64,000 nt of DNA, from assembly GCA_014058105.1 (NCBI GenBank), contig JACGCM010001011.1:1927501-1991500 (forward strand), in the 5' to 3' direction. This document shows, piece after piece, positions 33,580 to 44,858 of the stretch. A program made the position numbers and the translations under genes. This DNA is from Kingdonia uniflora (lineage: Eukaryota > Streptophyta > Magnoliopsida > Ranunculales > Circaeasteraceae). The notes under the pieces are model-generated. The model was not told where the DNA came from, searched no databases, and saw only the letters and a list, made by a program, of their open reading frames with translations. The stretch's first letter is position 1, and each line of letters starts with the position of its first letter.

Positions 33580-36500
33580 AAATCAACGAAGAAAGACGAT
33601 TTGGAGATGGACGATTCCAACGATAGACTTACGATTTTAGAAACAACAGTTTCCAAGCTATCTGCTAATATGGAGTAGTTAACTGAACAATTGCATCTCA
33701 TAAACCTTGCAAGGGCTTCGACTTCAGTGAATGTTGCCCAGTCAGGTATGAAAACTAAAGGTAGTGTTTTATTTGTAAATTCTTTGAATAGTACTTGGTT
33801 AATTGATTTGGTGCATCAGATCACATGGTAAACGACTCTAGCATATTATCATCCATTACCACCTTCAACCCAAAGCTCTATATACACAGGAAATGGTGGT
33901 TCATCTCCTGTAATTGGAGAAGGTTCCACTGACATATCTGAATCCCTGATATTAAACTATGTCCTTATTGTTCCTGCTCTAGAGTACAATATCTTGTCTG
34001 ACAGTAAAATTACTATTGCACTTACATCTACAGTGAAATTTTTGCCTCAGTTCTGTATTTTTTAGCACATAGTGACTCGGCAGGTTCTTGGTTGTGGTGT
34101 TAGAAAATGCAATCTCTACTATTTGGACCTGACTAATAGTGGAGAGCAGAAAATTCATCAGGTGAATAAAGTTGAAGGAATTGAAGAAGCAAAACCTAAT
34201 GTGTGGTTATGGCATCGGCGACTGGGTCATCTCTCATTTGGGTATCTTCAGAAGTTAAATTCGTTGTTATTTTTAAATTGTAGTATTTCAGAGTTTAAGT
34301 GTGATATTTGTGAACTCGTTAAGAGTCATCGTATTACATACTCTCCAAGTTTTACTAAAAGTTCAGAACCTTTTAGTATTATTCACTCTGATGTATGGAG
34401 TCCTGCACGTATTCCTTCATTGTCTGGAGCTCGTTATTTTGTGACTTTTATTGGTGAATGTACTCGTATGATGTGGGTATCCCTAATTACCCATAAAAGT
34501 AAAGTCTTTGAAGTATTTTAAAAAATTTATCAGATGATTTTGATCCAATTCCAAAGGAGGATACAAGTGTACCAATCTGATAATAGAGAATTTACAAGTA
34601 ATGATATGACGAAGTTCTTGACAAATAACAGCATTCGACATCAAACCTCTAATGTTTATACCCCACAACAAAATGGGTTAGTTGAACGAATAAATAAATA
34701 ACTGTTAGAAGTTGTTCGTGCATCTCTTTTTTGAATGAATATGCCATTAAATTATTGGGGAGAAGCGTTAAAATCTGATGCTTACTTGATAAACCGCACA
34801 CCATCTAGGGTCATTGAATTTCAGACCCCCTTTCAAAAACTTTATGATCTTATCACCATCCCTGCAATGCCAAACCTAGAACCACGTATTTTTGGATTTG
34901 TTGTCTTTGTTCATATACCTAAACATCAGCGAGGAAAATTAAATCATTGTACTTAAAAGTGTGTGTTTCTTGGATATGTTAATTTTAAAAAGGGTTATCG
35001 TTATTATGATCCTGTGGAGGGGAAGGAGTATATCTCTTTGGATGTTTCATTTTGAGAATTGGAAGCATATTTTGTGGGATCTTCCCTTCAGGGGGAGAAA
35101 CATAATAATGGTAAAGGAAAGTTCCCTATTATTGGGGATATGTTTTAGGAACTAAAGGATTTGACGAGTAATTTGAATAGACGTAGTAACCTAACTGATG
35201 ATGAAAAGGAAAGTGAAGCAGAGTAGATGACAGTGGGAGATCAGGGTATTGAAGATGAACTTTATATGAATGGAGAGGATCAGACGATATGGGGAGATCA
35301 AGCTGAAGTAGTAGAAGTTGTCGTGATTCTAACAGTCTAACACCATCTACTGAAGTACTACCGAAGAATGTCAAACCTCGGGTATTACCTAATCCTAACA
35401 CTGTTAATGATATTCAACCTAGACGTTCAGAAAGGCCTACTAAAGGTATTCCAAAATCTACTTATGAACCAGATATCAATTCTAAAGCCAAATACCCAAT
35501 TTATGATTATGTGTCCACCCATAGGTTGACTAAGTCGTTTATATGCACTATGAATCAATTATCCTCTGTATCTATTCCTAGTAATTTGTAGGAAGCACTA
35601 TCAGATCCAAGGTGGAAGAAAGCCATGAATGAAAAAATAAATGCATTACGAAAGAATTCCACTTGGGAACTTGTTAATAAACCCCACGGATATCGTATTG
35701 TTGGGTGTCATTGGATCTTTAATGTAAAGATGAATTCAGATGGAAGTATTGATAAGTATAAAGTCAGACTAGTTGCCAAAGGGTATACGCAGACGTATGG
35801 TGTGGATTACGAGGAGACCTTTGCCCTAGTGGCAAAGATAAATACTATTTGTGTACTCATTTCTCTTGTAACTAATCAAGGTTGGCCATTACAACAGTTT
35901 GACGTGAAGAATGCATTTCTCAATGAAGACTTAGAAGAAGAAGTATACATGGAGATACCACCTGGAGTCACGAATTCTGAAGGAGGAAAAATACGAATTA
36001 AAGAAGGCATTGTACGGGCTAAAACAGTCGCCACGAGCTTGGTTTGGACGGTTTTCGAAGAGCATAAAGGCATTTGGATATAGACAAAGTAATTCTGATC
36101 ATACCTTGTTAATAAAATAGAAGTCACGCAACCTTACCGCTCTTATTGTTTATGTTGATGATATGGTTGTTACTGGAAATGACTCAGTAGAAATGGAGGC
36201 ACTGTCACGGGAATTTAAAATGAAGGATTTGGGACAGTTAAAATACTTCTTAAGCATTGAAGTTGCAAGATCAAGTCAAGGTATTTTCATGTCTCAACGA
36301 AAGTAAATATTAGACCTTCTTGCAGAAACTGGGATGCTTGATTGCAAACCGGTAGATACATCGATTGAAGCGAATCATCACTTGGGAATGTTTCCCGACC
36401 AAGTTCAATGTGACAAAGGAAGGTGCCACCGCTTAGTGGGAAGACTAATTTATCTCTCCCATACTCGTCTGGATATTGTATATGTTATTAGCGTCGTAAT

Positions 36501-37092
36501 TCAATTCATGCATAATCCAAGTGATGAACATATGAAGGCGGTCTTTCGAATACTAAGGTACTCGAAGAAATCTCTAGGAAAAGGTCTCCTATTCTGGAAA
36601 GGTGATATGGAAGTAATTTGATACACCGATGCAGATTGGGTAGGAGATATGACGAACAGGAGGTCAACCTTAGGCTATTTTATATTTGTATGCGGGAATT
36701 TGGTGACATTTAGAGCTAAAAAGTAAAAATTTATTGCGAGATCAAGTGCAGAATCTGAGTTTCGGGGTATGGCTCATGGAGTATGTGAACTACTATAGAT
36801 ACGGAATATATTGAAGGATCTTGGATTTAAACTCATGAAAGCAATGGATCTATACTGTAATAATTAAACAACGATTATGATTGCACACAATCCAATTCAA
36901 CATGACCGTATGAAACATGTTGAAGTGGATCAGTTTTTTATTAGAGAAAATACTGACAAAGGGTGCATATGTTTTCCATTCGTGAAGTTGGAAGATTAAC
37001 CTGCAGATATTCTTACGAAAGGAGTTTGTGGACGAATATTTAACGAAGTGATTGACAAGCTGGGCATGATTGACATTTATGCTCCATCTTGA
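33580..37092 (+). pseudogene. copia C polyprotein (protease, integrase, RT, RNase H), broken
   Basis: Protease around 33790-33850: WLID is followed, after an apparent one-base loss, by GASDHMVN. The GAG-pre-integrase motif WLWHRRLGHLS lies at about 34207-34240. Integrase core with IHSDVWSP (34381-34404), YQSDNREF (about 34570) and PQQNGLVER (34664-34690). RT 35590-36170 with WIFNVKMNSDGSIDKYK and YVDDM (36151-36165). RNase H 36620-37040 with TDADWVGD and KHVEVDQFFI. At least a dozen stops (for example 34521, 34700, 34733, 35055, 36081, 36118). A Ty1/copia element by domain order; it cannot act autonomously. The gag-equivalent region (33304-33780) holds no knuckle. Confidence 0.9.
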
Positions 37093-37099
37093 GGCGGAG

Positions 37100-37260
37100 T
37101 GTTGAATATAAAATATAATAAATATAGGATACTAAACATAGTCCCATATTGGGTACTAGTAGAATTAGCTTAATGATCCTCTACTATATAAAGAAAGGTT
37201 ATGATGTAATCTAATAAATCAATTCAAGAGTAATAAAATCTTCTCTTATTTATTTCTACA
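37100..37260 (+). repeat. 3' LTR of copia C
   Basis: 161 bp. Nearly identical to the 5' LTR apart from the repeat near its end and a handful of substitutions. Confidence 0.9.
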
Positions 37261-37731
37261 AGAGAGAGAGAGAGACTAATTTGAGAGGGCAGAGTATAAA
37301 AGAGGAGAAAGGTCACAATTCAAATTTCTTCCCACGTCATATGATTTTTTCTCTCATGTGAGAGACAGGTGTATGGCTACTTTTGAGTATAGCAGGAGTG
37401 TAGGCGAATCCTCTCCCCTGTACTTTAATGGTTTTTGGTTTTGGTTGGTTTTACTGTTCCTGAGGAATAGAAGCAATTCTTGAGTTTTCACTGCCGAGTC
37501 CACTCTCTCTATCTCTCTTATAAATTTCTATAAAGTTTATCTATCCCTTTCTCTTTTAGTTGAAGTTCACACATGGTAGTATTCTACTTAAACCATAGTT
37601 AATTTTGCGTACGCCAATTCAAAATCTTCATCCCAATCGTCTCCAGTTAGATCAATTCTGATTTTGGGTGAACAAAGGTTTTCTCTTAATTATTTTGAAA
37701 TCAAACCCTAAATCGTGAGAGAAATCATATC

Positions 37732-38065
37732 ATGGAGAGAAGGAAGAGATTTGATTCCTCTAAGATTTGTGTAATTCTAGGGTTTCTTCTCTTAAGCTTT
37801 GTATCCAATGTCTCATCTCTCTCTGTCAACGATATGGAGTGCGTTTACGAGTATGTAATGTATGTAGGAGATAATGTTTCTGGGAATTTCGTCGTTGATC
37901 ATGATATCTTTTGAGCTATTTGTTTCAATCTAGGATTCAATGACTTTTTGTTTTCGTCTGCTGGGAGAATCGGGGTATCTCAATCTTGTAGATTCACATC
38001 ACCGGTGGAATATTGTCATCATCTTCTCCTATATTCCCAGACATAAACAAGTACTACTACTCCTA
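37732..38065 (+). pseudogene. p24/emp24-type gene fragment (first exon region)
   Basis: An ATG at 37732 opens a 60-codon frame with an N-terminal hydrophobic signal peptide (residues about 11-29) and then VNDMECVYEYVMYVGDNVSG and NFVVDHDIF. This is the start of the GOLD domain of plant p24 beta-type proteins, which are cargo/coat receptors cycling between ER and Golgi. After DHDIF the frame hits TGA. About 90 bases on, a further stretch (ACATCACCGG, then GGAATATTGTC, about 38000-38025) may be the continuing GOLD segment. The rest of the gene is absent. The preceding 300 bases look like 5' UTR/promoter. It lies inside copia B, between the foldback element and gag. Confidence 0.7.
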
Positions 38066-39604
38066 CTACTACTACAAGCTCCTCTACTTGGGTTTACATT
38101 CTCTTGGTCAAATAAGTCGTTTGATGTTTTCCCAGTTCTATAATAATGTTCCTCTGAGTTTAGAGTGAAGTTGATGTTAGACATGTTCATTGTAACTCTG
38201 TAAGTGTCGAATCTGATGTTGGGGTTATGAGATATTTTTTTGATCTCTAGTTGGTCACAGTTTAGAACTTGCTTGCAATGTGATTACAAGTTAAAGAATG
38301 GTTATTTTTCATTAGATGAATATTGAGTATGTTTAGAATCTATATTTGTGGAGCATCATCCCCAAATTAGTATACAAATGCCGGAGAACTGGGGCAACCG
38401 ACCTTGTGATCAGGAAAATATAATAATCTTCTTGAGTATCTCAAGGACGATGCACAACACCATTTATGAGATCCTTTTCTTTTCTTGCTGCGAGATACTA
38501 TACTAAGATTATAATGTATTTCATGGAGATGTTGTACTGTCGTCTCTTACAACTCTTTCTTTCGGGTCTCAGGCATCCGCCAACATTGTTTTAGGAAACA
38601 ATAATCAAAGGTCAATAGCAATTGTTTCATCAAATTAGATTCGGACTCCGGTTGGGGTACATAATATAATATATTCCAAGATAAAGTAAACTTGAAATAT
38701 ATGGTTATGTTAAGCCTTTCTTATAAGCTAATTGTTAAGCTTTTAAGAAGATTTTTTTAATATATTTCCCATACAGAAATCTTTTGGTAATTGCTATTAT
38801 CTTGCCTATGAAATACTTCAGTAAATTTTAATAAACAATGTGTATTCCATGTTTAAAACATGAACGGTTAGTTACTCTTGGATAATTAAACAAATGATGA
38901 CCCTGTTAAGGGATTACACTAAATCATTAGTAATTAATTCAGCAATAAATCCATTAATATTTCATATTAATTGACAAAAGGATTTTTGGCATTAGCCATA
39001 GATAAATCATTAATGGATATAGGGCGTTGATGCCCTAGGATCTCCAATGGGGTTTAAGTGAGATCAAGTAGTCGTTAGGAAGAAGGGATATAAAATAGGC
39101 AAATACACCCAAAAGAGTTTTGTCTATGGAGTTGAACGTTTCTCCTAATGTTAAGACTCTCTTGTAAAGTTTCATTAAGACTATTTTTTACTAATTAAAC
39201 TTGAAATAATTAGACCACCCAAGGGAGGCTAAAAAACTTATAATTGTTTAGTAGGTTAAAATAGGCTACACGGTATGGGGAGATGAAGATAACCCTCGGC
39301 CCAAAGGTGAGGAAGTGTCTCGAGTTAAACTGTACCTGGCCAGTCTAGTCTTGAGCGTGAGTGATCACCAACTAGGGGGTAATATATGTCAAATCATCAC
39401 CCAAATGAGGGATTTGATGATACATCGTTGTACCCGCAGAGTAAAAAATCCATACTTTAAAATATTATATTCACTCTGACTCGACCATCCTAACCCCAGG
39501 TAGGATTGAGATTAAAGACATCAAGTTATTGATCTTTTTTTTAAAGATCAAGTTAAACGTGTATAAAATTAATTTCTACATGTCCTAATATAAGTCATTG
39601 GTTC
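38066..39604. other. leader of copia B and unassigned DNA
   Basis: No convincing coding sequence. 38066-38900 may include intron-like DNA of the p24 fragment. 39000-39600 has the look of a copia 5' leader directly upstream of gag. The border between captured and retrotransposon sequence could not be placed. Confidence 0.35.
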
Positions 39605-42560
39605 ATGGAGCTATGGACTCTATGATCCAGAACCAACTGACTAATATTGAGACCTTGATGGACTCTAACTACTCAAACTGGAACCTAAAAATCTAGATTT
39701 TCCTAGGCTACCTTAATTTTGATTTCGTTCTCACTGAAGCCAGGCCCGCAGATCTCACGGATACCTCTTCTGATACTGAGAAAGTGGCACATGCCAAATG
39801 GGTAAAAACCAATAAAATGGCAAATATCATCATTCATTCTTCTATCGGTCCTATTATACGGGGCTGTATCACTGAGAAAGGTATCGCAAATAAACTGTTA
39901 TATATCATTAAGAAATAGTTAGATAGTTCCGTCAAGGGAAGGCAGTACAGTAACTTATCTCAGCTTTTATCGCTAAAGTATGACAGTAGTGGAAATGTGC
40001 GTTTGCATATTCTTAAGATCTCCAAGCTAGTTCTTACCTTGAAAGAACTCGGTGTTACCATTGATGGTTCACTTAGCAGTTTGGTCCCTTCCACAAAGTT
40101 TCAAGATGTTCTAAGTTCACTACCAGAATCAGAAAAAGACTTGGGAAATGAATGAGTTGATTGCAGTATTGGTCTCTGAGGAAGAACGGTAGAAGAAAGG
40201 TAAAACAAAATCGGCTCATCTGACTATCTCCATGAAGCACTTGTCCATCAATTCTCAGGGAAAGAAGAAGTTCAAGAATTAAGGATCTACGAAGAAGAAC
40301 AGTTCTCAGTCTGGTCCAGGGGAGAGTTCTCAGTCAGGGAATGGGAACGGGAAGCAGAATGCAACTTCCTCAGCAACTACCTTATCAGCTATAGAATATT
40401 TCTTTTGCAAGAAGAAAGGCCATATGAAGCCGGACTGTCATTCTATACAAACTGGCTAACAAAGAAAGGATGGGATCTTCAGTAGGCGGCCGGTAAGGCC
40501 GGAGAATGCTTGACATTTTTCCATTGCGGTTGCTGGCATTTTTTGCTTAGTTTTAGACACGGGTGTTACTTTAGATTTGAAATGTACCTTTTATGTTCTA
40601 TCGATACGACGATCTCTAGTTTTAGTTTTCTCAGTTGTACTCTTTCAGTTATTTATTTATTTTATTTTATGGGTTACATCATCTATCTCTTTATCATTAT
40701 TTTAGGATTTACTGTGTTTATCTTCTAAGGCAAGTACTTCTTCTACTTCTAAACGCTCTAGTATTCTGAGTTATCTTCGATATTATGGCACAAACAACTA
40801 GGACACATTTCTAGGAAGATGTTAGAGATTAAGGTTGTTTAATCAAATCGAGGAGGCGAGTATTATGGTAAGATCAATCAATACGGTCAATATTAGGGAC
40901 CATTTTATTAATATTTGTTGGATCAGAGTATTGTAGCCCAATACACTATTCCTAGATCATTTATGGACTGGGAGAAATCTTAGTCCTAATCACTTGTGTG
41001 TTTGGGATTGTCCTACGGAGGCAAAATTGTTTAACCCGAATATTGGAAAGTTAGTTTCGAAGACTATAGGTTGTTTCTTTGTTGGTTTCCCAGAGAGATC
41101 GATAGGTTTAAGTTTTTATTATCCTTTTCGCCCCACGAAGATTGTTAAGTGTGCTCAAGCTCATTTTATAGAGAAGGGAGATCAATTTATCAGTTCTATT
41201 ATAGAGAGTTTGTCTTTGTGGAGGTTTCTATAACTCAGATTCTAACTGCTATTCCGATCAGTATTGCTATGCTTCTGTGTTTATCTGATATTAACACTGT
41301 GACGAGTACGATTCCAGACCCTATTCCAGACCCCGTCGTAGCACCAGTTCTTTCTTAGATTTTTTCTCCTGTTCAGTTTCTTGTCGTTCCACCACCATCC
41401 CAGCCTCTCGTTCCTACTCAGAGATCCCCTAGAGAGAGGTGTTCAGCCATTTCTTCAGGTTATTATTTTTATTCAGTTGAAGGGGAATTATTTAATTTTA
41501 AGGATCCAGTATCTTTTAGTTTGGCTATGGCTAGTTGCTTTGCAGATCAGTGGCGTAATGCCATGACCGAGGAGATGAATTCTATGTCTCACAACTCTGT
41601 GTGGATTTGACACCTTTACCTAAAGGATCTAAGGTAGTTGAATATAAATGGATTATTGTATATACGTTAATCAGAGTGGGAGACATTTTACATTTATGGT
41701 TTTGTACCCGACATCAGTTTTGTTGTTGGGATGTTAGGAATTAAGGTACCAACATAACCTTTCTAATATTTACTGGCAGGAAGCCAAGAAGGCTCTTTGT
41801 TATTTAATGAGGACAAAAGATTACAGATTAGTTTATAGGAGATCAGATGAGCTTATGATTTTGGGCTACTCTGACTCATATTTTGTTAGAGTATCTTTGA
41901 GGATCACACTTTTACGTGAAAGTAGTTATTATTTTATTTTAGGTACTGTTACTACATTAGGATTCTTTATCCATTTGAGAGTTATTCCCGATTATTATTT
42001 TAGTCCACATTTAGATTTGATTTTGATAATTTAGTTGTTATTATATTTGGATCCATTATTATATGTGCACATATTCAGTTTAAACTATGCAATTGTAATA
42101 AAGTCTTAGATACAAGTAATTTCATCGCGTGATGGTTCTCTAAGTATCAAATGCCTATAGAGAATACTGAAAGGTTTTTCAAGCTTACTTGGGCTGGATA
42201 TGGGTAGGCTCCACATCCTTTGGCATTTATTTCAGTATGAGCGATGGTTTTCGCATGACGGTTTGTCTAAGTATTGAAATAACATGTGTCTGGTAAACAC
42301 ATGTTGCATGACACTAATGGAAATGTACCAACACATTATTAAGGTGTACATTTTCCATTCATATACTAAAATTCACCAATAAAGAAATTACACTTGAAAA
42401 TTATTGAGGTTGCTAGCCTGATGTCCACGATATGAATTAGGCATGTGCTCAAAGACCTGACCAAAATTTGTCTGTAAACCTTATTAGCCATCTTTGTAGT
42501 CGTAGAGTGATAGTCAAGTTTGATGTATGATTGTCATCGAAAAATTATCATGTGTGGTTT
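39605..42560 (+). pseudogene. copia B gag and pol remnants
   Basis: gag from about 39605 (NIETLMDSNYSNWNLKI), with LSQLLSLKYDSSGNV and LKELGVTIDGSL. The zinc knuckle region EYFFCKKKGHMKPDC (about 40396-40440) has Tyr where the first Cys belongs. pol survives only as pieces: integrase C-terminal part (WDCPTEAKLFNPNIGKL, about 41000-41060) and an RNase H-adjacent segment (YWQEAKKALCYLMRTKDYRL, about 41770-41835; LGYSDSYF). Most of RT is missing and stops are frequent. Confidence 0.75.
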
Positions 42561-42654
42561 TAAAAATAAAGGATGACCATCCGCTTTTCATAAAAAACCG
42601 TGAATCAGGCTAAACATATTTTTATTAAAATCGAGTAAGCGCCGGGTGAGAGAT

Positions 42655-43020
42655 TATTAGATTTTCCATCTATACCGGCACTACTCTTCCAGTTCACGAG
42701 CACACATGTTAATAGGTCGTATAGGTATTATTGGTTGTACCCAATTGTTATACCAAGTTAAGGTAGGTGGGACCTAGTATTACTTTTTATTAGGGTTTGA
42801 GGATATAACGGGAAGACCACTCTAACCCTATCAGATTAAATAGAGAAGAAGTCCCTCTTGGAGGCTACAATACAGAAAACCATCCCATTAAGGTCTGCAG
42901 CCAATCCAAGGGAAGACTTCACTCAAGAGCAGGTGATTTTCAAAGAGCATGAGAAGAGGTTAGTATAATCTGTTTTTCGTATCTTATGGTTGATCATAAT
43001 AATTGTATGTATTTCAAACA
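42655..43020 (+). repeat. 3' LTR of copia B
   Basis: 366 bp. Begins TATTAGATTTTCC after the purine tract and ends TTTCAAACA. Colinear with 30135-30499. Confidence 0.85.
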
Positions 43021-44210
43021 AAATCTTTTTCCAGTCTTTCTTTTTGCAGCAGCAGAAACATTTCAAAGCTTAACACATCACCCGTGAAATTGGTGGCAAT
43101 AATATCCGACTTGCCATTTTTTCCACATGTGGATTCCTAACCAAATGTTGTAAAATCGACAACAACTACCGATTTGCTCATTTTTTTACATAAGGATAAT
43201 ATGAATATCTTAAATAAATACTGAGGAAGTAGAGACACTCAGGTAAAAGTAAAAATAACATAAAAGAGAGGACCAGTTGAGGTAGAGATGATCACTCGAG
43301 AGAGGAAAAGAAAAGAAAATACTCAAATAATAGATAATCACTCAAGGAAAAATGAATCACTCGAGGAATAGATAAGCACTCGAGGAAGAAATTACTTGAG
43401 GAAGTGATGGTCGTGGTAGAAGAAATCAACATCTCCACTCGGTCCATAGAAGAAATTGTATCTCGCAACAGAATATGATAGAAAAGATCACATCTACTAA
43501 TAGGAATATAGATCTCAAACAACATTAGCGATGAAAAAAAAAAGTAAGAAAATCATAGTAATTCAAAGAGAAATCACTAGAAAAAGCGATAAAAATTACC
43601 AAGGATTTTCAATTCTCTCTTAAAAAAATTAATTTTTGAATTACAGCTTGTGAACTATGCGGAAAAGAATAAAATAATTACTAGAGGAAAAGAGAAAATC
43701 AATCTAGGAAATAAAAATCGTTCGAAGGGTAATGAATCACTCGAGGAAAAAAAAAATCTCATGATCGTGGTGGAAGATAGTTAACGCCTTCATCTGATCA
43801 AAATAGAGAAATTGTATCTCGCGATAAGTACACAAAAAATTGTTTTTCATAAAAAAAATAAGAGATAATCGACTTCATAATAGATATAGAGAGAAAGTTT
43901 AACAAGTCAAACTAAGTTGATGGGGAAAACGAAAGCGAAAAAACAAAATAATATTAAGTCGACTTCAAGCGGCATGGCCGCCATTGTAAAGCGAAATAAC
44001 GTTAGGGTGCTAAATAAGAAGCAAATCTAAAAAAAATCCAAAAGCTGGAAAGATTGACCAAAAAAATAAAAACATACTTTAGTTGTCCGACGACGACAAA
44101 GGCCACCAACGACGGAAGCGTAAAACCCTTATGTCGTTTACAATATTGACTAAGATCTTATACCATGTAGTTGTGCATACCTCTTACCACTAACAGAGCC
44201 TTGTACCTGA
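43021..44210. other. unclassified repetitive spacer with CTCGAGGAA motifs
   Basis: Two diverged copies of a unit of roughly 350 bases: near 43350-43520 and 43730-43850 both run through AATCACTCGAGGAA..., TGGTAGAAGA/TGGTGGAAGA and GAAATTGTATCTCGC. No coding sequence. TCTTATACCATGTAG near its end (44156-44170) resembles the reverse complement of a copia primer-binding region, suggesting a reversed element remnant (weak). Confidence 0.4.
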
Positions 44211-44812
44211 TGGGTGTGAACTCGAATTGTGAAATTGTCGAAGTCGTCCGAACAAAATGGATGTCGTTCAAGCGAGCTTAAATGTCATTCGAACGAGTTT
44301 TCTATTCTTGCGTTTTTGGAACATGGTTCGTCAAGGTCTTTCGAACGGGCTTGGATGTCATTCGAACAAGTTACATGTTTTTAGGGCTGGAATCCTTGAG
44401 TTGTCAAAGTCGTTCGAACGTGCTTGGACTTCGTTCGAATGAGATGTGCGTTGGTTTTCCTGGAAGATCGTCTGTGACGTTAAGTTTTCCTTGAGATCCG
44501 TTCTACTTATGATTAGTCCTCTAGTATATTAAGAGGACTTAGTTTATTTGTTTATACTATTATTTCTTTGTGTGCTTAATTCTAGAGACCTAGAATTTGA
44601 GAGACTCCATTAAAGCTTGAGAGGCTTTGAGATATCATTGCAACCTGTTTGATCATAGTGGATTGTTCGCAGGGAGTGATTTTTTATCCTTAAGGGTTTT
44701 CCACTTCCCTCCTCCAGGTAAATTATTGTGTTTAGTCTTTCGTTTAAATTCTCAATTGGCATTTTTGTTTATCATTCTTGGACGAGGGATTGGGATTAGC
44801 TACTCTGATTTT
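44211..44812 (+). repeat. 5' LTR of copia A
   Basis: Begins TGGGTGTGAACTCG where the partner has TGTTGGCTGTGAACTCG (a small loss at the tip). U3 has repeated GTCGTTCGAACGAG-like units. The end is placed at the last base shared with the 3' copy (CTGATT). Confidence 0.8.
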
Positions 44813-44858
44813 TAACAACTGGTGTCAGAGCAAGGTTAGGGCTTATGTGATTAGAGCG

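Larger units (their letters stand above)
33143..37260 (+). mobile_element. copia element C, 4.1 kb
   Basis: LTRs 33143-33303 and 37100-37260 (161 bp each), target duplication AGAGA on both sides (within a GA repeat), primer-binding site TGGCATCAGAGC (33304-33315) and purine tract CTTGAGGCGGAG before the 3' LTR. pol is colinear from protease to RNase H but interrupted by stops and frameshifts. gag is almost entirely missing. Confidence 0.9.
30595..37417. mobile_element. foldback Mutator-like element with about 1.05-kb inverted arms
   Basis: Left arm 30595-31639. The right arm is its reverse complement, 32238-33142 continuing at 37261-37417, split by copia C. Spacer 31640-32237. Without copia C the element is about 2.7 kb. 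The ends read GGGCAAGGATTCGCC and (reversed) GGGAGAGGATTCGCC. The flanks CTACACTTT (30586-30594) and CTGTACTTT (37418-37426) form a 9-base duplication with two transitions, the size made by Mutator-type transposases. No transposase is encoded, so it is non-autonomous. Confidence 0.8.
30135..43020 (+). mobile_element. copia element B (hosts a Mutator-like element and a p24 gene fragment)
   Basis: LTR pair 30135-30499 and 42655-43020 (365 and 366 bp), flanked by AAACC and AAATC (4 of 5). A decayed primer-binding site TTGGTGTAAGAGC (30500-30512) follows the 5' LTR. GAG and scraps of pol lie at 39605-42560, and the purine tract GCCGGGTGAGAGAT precedes the 3' LTR. Between primer site and gag lie a nested foldback element (30595-37417), the p24 fragment and about 1.5 kb of leader. 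Confidence 0.8.

Noticed and set aside
40510..40728. Hydrophobic 72-codon frame as a membrane protein
   Set aside because: Lies in the decayed copia B pol region and is made of T-rich sequence.
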